DNA of 64,000 nucleotides from Fusarium oxysporum f. sp. lycopersici 4287 (taxonomy: Eukaryota; Ascomycota; Sordariomycetes; Hypocreales; Nectriaceae): NCBI RefSeq assembly GCF_000149955.1, contig NC_030990.1:310001-374000 (forward strand), written 5' to 3'. The stretch's first letter is position 1; every line of letters starts with the position of its first letter. Below the pieces are notes generated by a model. It had not been told where the DNA came from, did not search any database, and worked only from the letters and a program-made list of their open reading frames with translations. Of this stretch, positions 58,296-64,000 are shown in pieces. Made by a program: the position numbers and the translations under genes.

Positions 58296-59782
58296 CCGCC
58301 AGCACTGTTTCCTTGTTTAATTCAACATGATAGAGGTATATACTGGGCTTGAGATGACATAAAATACACGGTGGAAAATGATCGGCATACACGTTTTGCG
58401 GATAATAGGTTGTTTAGGGAGGCTTACTGTCGCTAACTTAGTTTAACTCTTGTGACACTCACGGAAAGGAGCCGGAACCTTTTATTGCCGACGCCCTTTC
58501 AGAATTAATAGATTAATAAATTGGCGGATCAATCATGAATTCCCCCAATGTCTCAAATTAGTTTCGGCTGGTATCTGACTCTTGGAACGGACTAGAGATA
58601 GCCGTCATAAAAGAACCGTCCGAGCACCAGAATAGGCTTTCTTATGAAGAAGACAGGCAATGTCCAGAAATAATGTTGCCTGCACATGCGGTGTTGGTAA
58701 GTCCCCAACTCGCGTGATGCAGAATTGAACTTGTGAACCAACCCAGAACCCTTCGCGACACAGAACAGAGATTGTTGACATGGGTTCAAACTGTTCAGGT
58801 CAAATATCGCGAATCATATAAAATCATGATGAACAACCGATGGACTTCAATTAACTTTGTACGTTCGATGCCGCATGCATCCCTATTGCCTTTGTTCTCA
58901 GGTAATGTTATTTGATAGCCTTTCGGGTAGTCAATCCCTCAACCTCCTTCGCAGTCATTGATTTCGGACAGGTTACAATAAGCCCAGAGAGTCTTATACC
59001 AGTGACTAATTTGTCACGCAAGATCACTGCAAAGCACCATGATGAGGCCTTTCTTCCTGTACTGCAAGGATACCGTTTTGATTTACCATATACGGAGTAC
59101 CACCTTCACCGACAACGTATCACAGGCTCCTTTGCAAAGAATTCGCTTAAGCGGCACAAACATCACCTGCTACAAGTGTCTATACACGCGCCGATCATTC
59201 ATTCCTAGCTGTTACATCTCGACCCAATCGAGAGTACCAGGTTCGCTTAGATGCCTTGTCCTTTAAAGATTATGACTCCCTTAAAACTCTTGCAGCGCTT
59301 CAGGGACTTGCACAACCTAGTATAAGTACAATACTTAACGTAGGTCTGCCATTATATATTACATGATGAATTACTCTTCAGACGCTTAAATGCCAATAGA
59401 GAAAACGTTACTATTCTATTAAATAGAGCCGGGTCCTATACAAGGGCGACACATTACTCCAAGCCAGGCCCTGTCTCCACCAATTCATTTAAGCACCCGA
59501 GATATCTGTATCTTCAGATATGTCATTTAGACCATGTACTACTGATCCGTCTGCCGAAATATGGCCGCTAGACTAGCGGGATATGTAGATGAGACCTGCT
59601 GCCGTGGGCAACTAATCCTGGCAGTTTATACTTTCGAAGGATCTAAGAGAATCCTATCACCACTCGACGAAGCTAGCAGGAAATAGGCATATAGTGCATT
59701 GTATGTTATAATCTTAAGATATAATCAAGATTAAGAAATAGCTAGGAAGATGCATATTATAAAACTCGTATGGAATGCTCTT
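58296..59782. other. AT-rich gene-poor stretch at the cluster edge
   Basis: 1.5 kb with no credible gene. TA-rich, stop-dense sequence (especially 59280-59770) resembles DNA that has undergone C-to-T mutation such as RIP. I cannot identify the original element. Confidence 0.45.
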
Positions 59783-60754
59783 CTATTCCAGACTGGGGCG
59801 GACAAACAAACGGCCCTCAATTTTGTTCTTCTTTATATCCTCCAATCCCTTTGGTACATCCCAAAACGGTATCTCCGTCAACTTCGGCGCGATCTTTCCA
59901 GAGGCAATCAACTTCAACACCTCCACCAACTCATCCTTCGACGCGCCAAATGAGCCCCTCAAACTGATACTCTTCGTCACCAACAACAGTGACGAGAACT
60001 CCACACCCTGTCCATTGAGACCCACCATCGCAATAGTTCCGCCCTTCTTCACGGCGGCAACTCCCGCAGAAATTGTTGTAGTGGATCCAACAAAGTCGAT
60101 CACGGCATCGAATGTAACGTCGGGGAAATTCGCGAGACTGGAGGCGCACGCGACCGCTCCCAAACTTTTCGCACCGTCGTGTTTATCCTCGTTGATATCG
60201 ATTCCATAGACCTTAGCGCCTTGTAGTACCGATATCGCAACTGCGTTGAGGCCGAGGCCGCCGATTCCAATGATTGCGACAGTTGTTGATTCCTTGACCC
60301 CAGCGGTCACAACTGCAGCGTGATATGCCGTGGAGATTGAATCCGTGGCAACAGCTGCTTGAGGAAAGGATACTCCCTCTGGAATCTTGACCAGGTGTTC
60401 ATAATGAGCTATCGCAAATTCGCTATAGCCACCGTCGTAGCCGAGCCCAATTGTTGTGGATCGGGTTGCCTTCTCAACGGGGTGAGCTACTAGGGCGACT
60501 ACCACGCGATCGCCGATTTGAACTGGGGATGGCTCTGATCCGAGCTTGACGACAGTTCCGGCTACTTCGTGCCCAAGAGTAATTGGAAGAGATCCCAGCA
60601 TAGAGATGCTGTGTCCGTCAACATAGTGGGCGTCGGTATGACAAAGGCCGGCTGCCTTGACTGAGATGAGGGCCTGTCCTTGTTTTGGCTTAGGAATGAG
60701 GAGGGTTTGAAGGGCAAACGGCGATTCTGGTCCACCGTATTGGAATGCCTGCAT
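59783..60754 (-). CDS. Zinc-type alcohol dehydrogenase (MDR family) lacking the structural-zinc loop
   Basis: Oxidises or reduces an alcohol/aldehyde pair with NAD(P). Single exon of 323 residues. Catalytic-zinc ligands are visible: Cys in AAGLCHTDAH, His-Glu in LGHEVAG, and an acidic residue in VATDSIS where the third ligand lies. The coenzyme fold is VAIIGIGGLGLNAV. The loop that normally holds four structural-zinc cysteines after GDRV is shortened and has none (GDRVVVALVAHPVEKATRS). Such forms exist among fungal and bacterial MDR enzymes. No signal peptide. It lies outside the tetramic-acid cluster, and its promoter has an 18-bp palindrome. Confidence 0.85.
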   Translation of the reverse strand: MQAFQYGGPESPFALQTLLIPKPKQGQALISVKAAGLCHTDAHYVDGHSISMLGSLPITLGHEVAGTVVKLGSEPSPVQIGDRVVVALVAHPVEKATRSTTIGLGYDGGYSEFAIAHYEHLVKIPEGVSFPQAAVATDSISTAYHAAVVTAGVKESTTVAIIGIGGLGLNAVAISVLQGAKVYGIDINEDKHDGAKSLGAVACASSLANFPDVTFDAVIDFVGSTTTISAGVAAVKKGGTIAMVGLNGQGVEFSSLLLVTKSISLRGSFGASKDELVEVLKLIASGKIAPKLTEIPFWDVPKGLEDIKKNKIEGRLFVRPSLE

Positions 60755-61233
60755 GATAGATATGAGTGTGTCGTAGTTAGATATGTGATGGGATTTGTGG
60801 ACGCGACCAAAGGAAGCTGGATATTCTTCTTAAATATAACTTGGTCTTAAAAGGCTCGGTTTCTTCACTATATTCAGATGTACCCCAACAACTTGGTTTA
60901 TGGCACCATTTCTTTGGTCCAAATAGTTAACAGATTGTCTAGGTGTAGTAATTGACCCGAAGAACTCTTTCGACTTCATAAGGATTTTCAGCAATGAATA
61001 CTACAAAACCTCAATACCTCGGCTTCTGTGCGTGACGTTATATGCATAACGCGTTATGCACTTTTGGCACTAATGCAGGAAACGTTGATTACAGGTCTTG
61101 GCGGTGTCATGATCAAATCGATGCTTACCTCGGCACAATAGTCGCGCTCGCTAAAGAATAATAGTCATGATATTTTTCTGGTTTACTCATTCTCTCCAAA
61201 TACAGTTTAAAATAAGCTTATACCTGCTCTCTA
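60755..61233. other. Intergenic; promoter of the alcohol dehydrogenase
   Basis: 479 bases, with an 18-bp perfect palindrome (listed separately) and a CRE-like TGACGT just before it. Otherwise nothing is seen. Confidence 0.5.
61043..61060. promoter_or_regulatory. 18-bp perfect palindrome
   Basis: TGCATAACGCGTTATGCA reads the same on both strands. It lies about 290-305 bp upstream of the alcohol dehydrogenase and 174 bp beyond the 3' end of the bZIP gene. Likely a dimer-binding site; the factor is unknown. Confidence 0.45.
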
Positions 61234-62481
61234 TTATACACTCGACCTAGCACCCATAGACCACCACCGAGCACTTATCTTCCATTCATCCCCATCTCTC
61301 CCTTCAGTGAGATGCTCCCACTTCTCCAGAAACCACGGCGCTGCTTCCCAGTTCTGGGCATCCCAGGGTGCTGCGGAGGGCAAAGAGCTCCCATTAGCAA
61401 AGCCCCAGCATCGAAGACCGTCGTTGAGTAAGTCAAGACAGAAATCCTCTCTGTCAATCAACGGGGGGGTTGAGTGTACTGCGGTGATGGCTTTGGAACG
61501 AAATTTTGGCCATGGGATCAGATCCAGTGTTGGGTGATGAGACATGGTTAGCTGTGCCTGGGTAGGCACAAGGTCTGATTGTATGTTCTTTAAGTAATCC
61601 TTGAGTATCAGACGCATTTGCGCTGCCTGCTCGGTAGGTTCTTCGCCGTCATCTAATAATTCTTGTTGTATGAGCTTCTCTCTTAAGCGAGGAAATGGCG
61701 ATTTAGATTCAAAAGATATGAGGTCGTGCCATATGATTCCCAGATGTCGTGCATTCATGAAAACAGCCGATACAAACGAAATTCGGCAGAGAAGGATGTA
61801 GTCTCTGGGCTGGAAGTGACTCAATGGAGATGTCACTATCTCGTGGATCCTGGAATTATGACCCGAGGGTATGTTTAACTTTCCCAAAATACTAACGCCG
61901 GCTTTAGTTGCGGCTCTGAGATCAAAGCTGCCTAGACTTTGTTGAACGTCTTGAAGCCATTGGTTCATTGGAAGGTGCATGGCGTTGTTGTAAAGTGAAG
62001 AGCTCACGGGGTATCCTAGGAAAATGAGACCATATTTGATAATATCCCGGATACCGAAGAGCTCTTTTGTCATCAGTAGGAAAAAAGTACGACGTTCCGT
62101 CTCTGGGCAAGAATCGATACAGGAGAAGAAGTCGGAGGCCGTAAATCCCGGTGCGATATCTGGACTATGAAAGTCCGCATCGACGATAGTAGGGCAGATG
62201 GCTTTTGTCAACTGACTTGGTCCGACTGCTCGATCTTGATCGTTCTGCTGCGCCGCTGCTACCCCATGCGTGCATGAGACATCCAGGGTAGATGGCAAAA
62301 TGATGCTAGAGATAGCTAGGTTCTCCAGCATGCGTCTCCTCTCTTTTTGCCGCGCGCCTGTTGTTCAGACTGTCAGCCACGTGCACAAGACTAGCAGGTA
62401 TAACATACGATAGTTCCGCTGCGCCAAGGCATTCTGCCGCCGCCTGTGCTGTGAGGTCTTATCTAAAGGATCGCGCGCCAT
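61234..62481 (-). CDS. bZIP transcription factor with DUF3425 domain
   Basis: Start at 62481 (MARDPLDKTSQHRRRQ). A short intron (about 62358-62408) splits the basic region, which reads RRRQNALAQRNYR then ARQKERRRMLENL when spliced: the N-x7-R bZIP signature with AQR. The zipper is short. The C-terminal two-thirds matches the fungal DUF3425 layout, with ETERRTFFLLMTKELFGIRD, NQWLQDVQQSLGSFDLRAA and late SPFPRLREKLIQQELLDDGEE. About 397 residues, intact. Nuclear regulator. Target unknown; the neighbouring dehydrogenase with its palindromic promoter site is one candidate. Confidence 0.82.
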
Positions 62482-62865
62482 TTTTGTTAATTAAAAAAGG
62501 GCTCATGCATCAAGTGGAAGTTGGTCCATGTTCATCGAAGCAGGAATAAAACATCTACCGGGACCCTCGGGAGTGCGATTCATAGCGTGATAAGAGGGGC
62601 CATCACGGGTCACCCTCTATCAAGCTTCTGACCTTGGAAATTTGCCTATCTTATAAAATAAACTTAATGCAAGCTCTTCATTGCCTTTTTTATATTTTAG
62701 ATACTTAATTAACACTCTATATAAATGCTATCTAGTAACGTGGGTTAGACTTTTAAGTGTCAACGTGCCTTTAAATCGCTCTTGGAACACGAAGAGCTTT
62801 ATATATTTCGCACCCTATCTTCTATATATACAACGCAGTTCAGTAATTTTAACCGATTTATACAA

Positions 62866-62896
62866 CCCAACCCAACCCAACCCAACCCCCCCCCCC
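62866..62896. repeat. CCCAA microsatellite followed by poly-C
   Basis: Four copies of CCCAA (62866-62885) run directly into 11 C residues (62886-62896). It differs from the fungal telomere unit CCCTAA. Confidence 0.9.
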
Positions 62897-63072
62897 ACGA
62901 TTTTCTAACTTGATAATTGCTTAGACCAGTCGTCTAAAACCCAGAATTGTGAATGCGGTGTATTGGCATCTAGCGTATTCGATGATCGTGACAGACAAAG
63001 AAACGAGTGGGCTCATCGTGGTGGTGTGACTTTCGCGAACCGAGGAACATATGCCCCGGACACTACGGACAT

Positions 63073-63119
63073 ATGGTGGGTTGATCAAACTCATGAGGAC
63101 TCCTCGATCAACCCACCAT
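63073..63119. repeat. 14-bp perfect inverted repeat with 19-nt loop
   Basis: ATGGTGGGTTGATC at 63073-63086 and its exact reverse complement at 63106-63119. Inside the loop, GAGGA-C-TCCTC (63095-63105) forms a second, nested hairpin. It lies about 265 bp before the decarboxylase-like start. Confidence 0.7.
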
Positions 63120-63384
63120 GCAAATGTTCAGCCCCAGCACCATCTGCAGACAACGTCAGCAAATCACGAGGTTAATAAGGCGAGGTATGCGGTCAACGCA
63201 ACAAACAGCATCAACGTGACGACTGCGGGTTTGTCGGAGAAAACATACTAGTATAGCAAACCATTTATTTAAATAAACGTAATAATCTCATTTTTGGGTC
63301 TTAGGCATGTTTACACATTAGTATTAACGCATCTCTTTTGACATTCACAACCGCCTCTGACACATGCACAAACCCACCGCAATA

Positions 63385-64000
63385 ATGCCTAACGGAACGT
63401 TACCTTTGAATGGCGAATCAATGCCAATATTTACCCCAGCATACTCAAGAGCAAGAGGAATCTTCACCAATACTACTGCAGTAGGCATTTCTTATCGCGT
63501 TGCCGCATCTCAGGTCACCCATCTTGTCCCAGATGTTCTCGAACTGGAGGAAGAGCCGCTTATGACTTCGCTGTTTCTCAGCTACGGAATGAGCCCTGTT
63601 GGGTCCTACACTGAATATGCTCATCAGGTGGAGGTGACCTACAAGGGCAGCAAGTTCCACTATAATCTTCTCTTCATTCTTGACAACGATGCCGCCATTT
63701 TCGCTGGTCGCGAGCTCCTTGGCTTTCCCAAGGTACTGGGAAAGAGTGTTATTCAAGAGTTTACAGGTACTCGGCTTGTCACCGGCAGCACAGAGAGACC
63801 TGCAGGAAGGAAAATGGTCGAGTTTGAGTTCGTTCCTGAGCAAATGGACACCAACGCGCCTCCACCAGACAGATGGATGCTCAACCTCCGCAACATCCCC
63901 TCGCCACACGTTGGTCAGCCCCCCTCTGTTCAAGAATTCATTCCAGTTGGTCTGGGAATGAAGTGCGATGAGGTTTGGACGGGAAAGGGCTACATTAACT
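63385..64000 (+). CDS. Acetoacetate-decarboxylase-like protein, truncated by the window end
   Basis: Start at 63385 (MPNGTLPLNGESMPIFTPAY). The frame stays open for 205 codons to the last base, so the C-terminus is outside the window. Acetoacetate decarboxylase fold (PF06314): an N-terminal beta region with YRVAASQVTHLVPDVLELE, YGMSPVGSYTEYAHQVEV, and the active-site block AGRELLGFPKVLGK. The Schiff-base Lys sits in FPK. In the classical enzyme a second Lys follows it and lowers its pKa; here that position is Val. The protein may therefore be a decarboxylase, or one of the ADC-like proteins that do aldol/dehydration chemistry. No signal peptide. Confidence 0.75.
   Translation, partial: MPNGTLPLNGESMPIFTPAYSRARGIFTNTTAVGISYRVAASQVTHLVPDVLELEEEPLMTSLFLSYGMSPVGSYTEYAHQVEVTYKGSKFHYNLLFILDNDAAIFAGRELLGFPKVLGKSVIQEFTGTRLVTGSTERPAGRKMVEFEFVPEQMDTNAPPPDRWMLNLRNIPSPHVGQPPSVQEFIPVGLGMKCDEVWTGKGYIN

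Larger units (their letters stand above)
62482..63384. other. Gene-poor stretch with CCCAA tract and hairpin
   Basis: AT-rich at 62640-62860. It then holds the CCCAA tract and a 14-bp inverted repeat (both listed). The small open frames at 62963-63251 overlap the inverted repeat and show no coding features. The last part is the promoter of the decarboxylase-like gene. Confidence 0.5.

Noticed and set aside
58681..58800. Possible tRNA (a TTCAA-type B-box-like sequence on each strand)
   Set aside because: No matching A box, acceptor stem or anticodon arm can be folded around it.
62866..62896. Telomere-like C-rich repeat
   Set aside because: The unit is CCCAA, not CCCTAA, there are only four copies, and genes continue on both sides.

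Overview
The window is eukaryotic and looks like a filamentous ascomycete, most probably Fusarium. Genes carry many short introns of about 45-65 nt with GT..AG ends and CTRAY-type branch points. The families are typical of that genus: a CYP505 P450-reductase fusion, a NACHT-ankyrin protein, Zn2Cys6 regulators and a decalin tetramic-acid PKS-NRPS cluster. I see no tRNA, rRNA, CRISPR array or intact transposon. A 161-base run of N lies at 55145-55305, inside a regulator gene.

Left part (1-31.2 kb): accessory metabolic genes, several of them broken. In order these are a CYP505-type P450-reductase fusion with a C-terminal frameshift; a cytochrome b561-like membrane protein; an alcohol acetyltransferase-like enzyme; two small genes, one encoding a secreted cysteine-rich protein with a Kex2 site; a decayed NACHT-ankyrin gene; an SLC6-type transporter pseudogene that has lost its middle; a secreted L-amino-acid-oxidase-like flavoenzyme; an MFS sugar transporter; a ThuA-like protein; a GMC oxidoreductase divergent from a catalase; and an APH-type kinase.

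Centre (32.3-58.3 kb): at 32336-32675 a small spliced gene, easy to miss, encodes a signal peptide followed by four 17-residue repeats, three of them ending in a dibasic KR or RR site. This is the layout of a Kex2-processed peptide precursor. Next to it is a complete tetramic-acid cluster: a ten-exon PKS-NRPS (KS-AT-DH-MT-KR-ACP-C-A-T-R, without a functional ER), a Diels-Alderase, a trans-enoyl reductase, two Zn2Cys6 regulators and an MFS transporter. Gene content and order match the trichosetin cluster known from F. fujikuroi, and equisetin clusters minus their N-methyltransferase. A CGG-N7-CGG motif recurs upstream of the biosynthetic genes. An orphan copy lies where equisetin-type clusters carry the methyltransferase gene. 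The first regulator has its zinc finger out of frame with the rest of the protein.

Right part (58.3-64 kb): a long AT-rich gene-poor stretch, a zinc-type alcohol dehydrogenase, a bZIP/DUF3425 regulator, a stretch with a CCCAA tract and a strong hairpin, and the start of an acetoacetate-decarboxylase-like gene that runs off the end.

At least five genes carry single-base frameshifts, while the 12-kb PKS-NRPS reads cleanly through all exons. Real decay is therefore at least as likely as assembly error, but only reads can decide.
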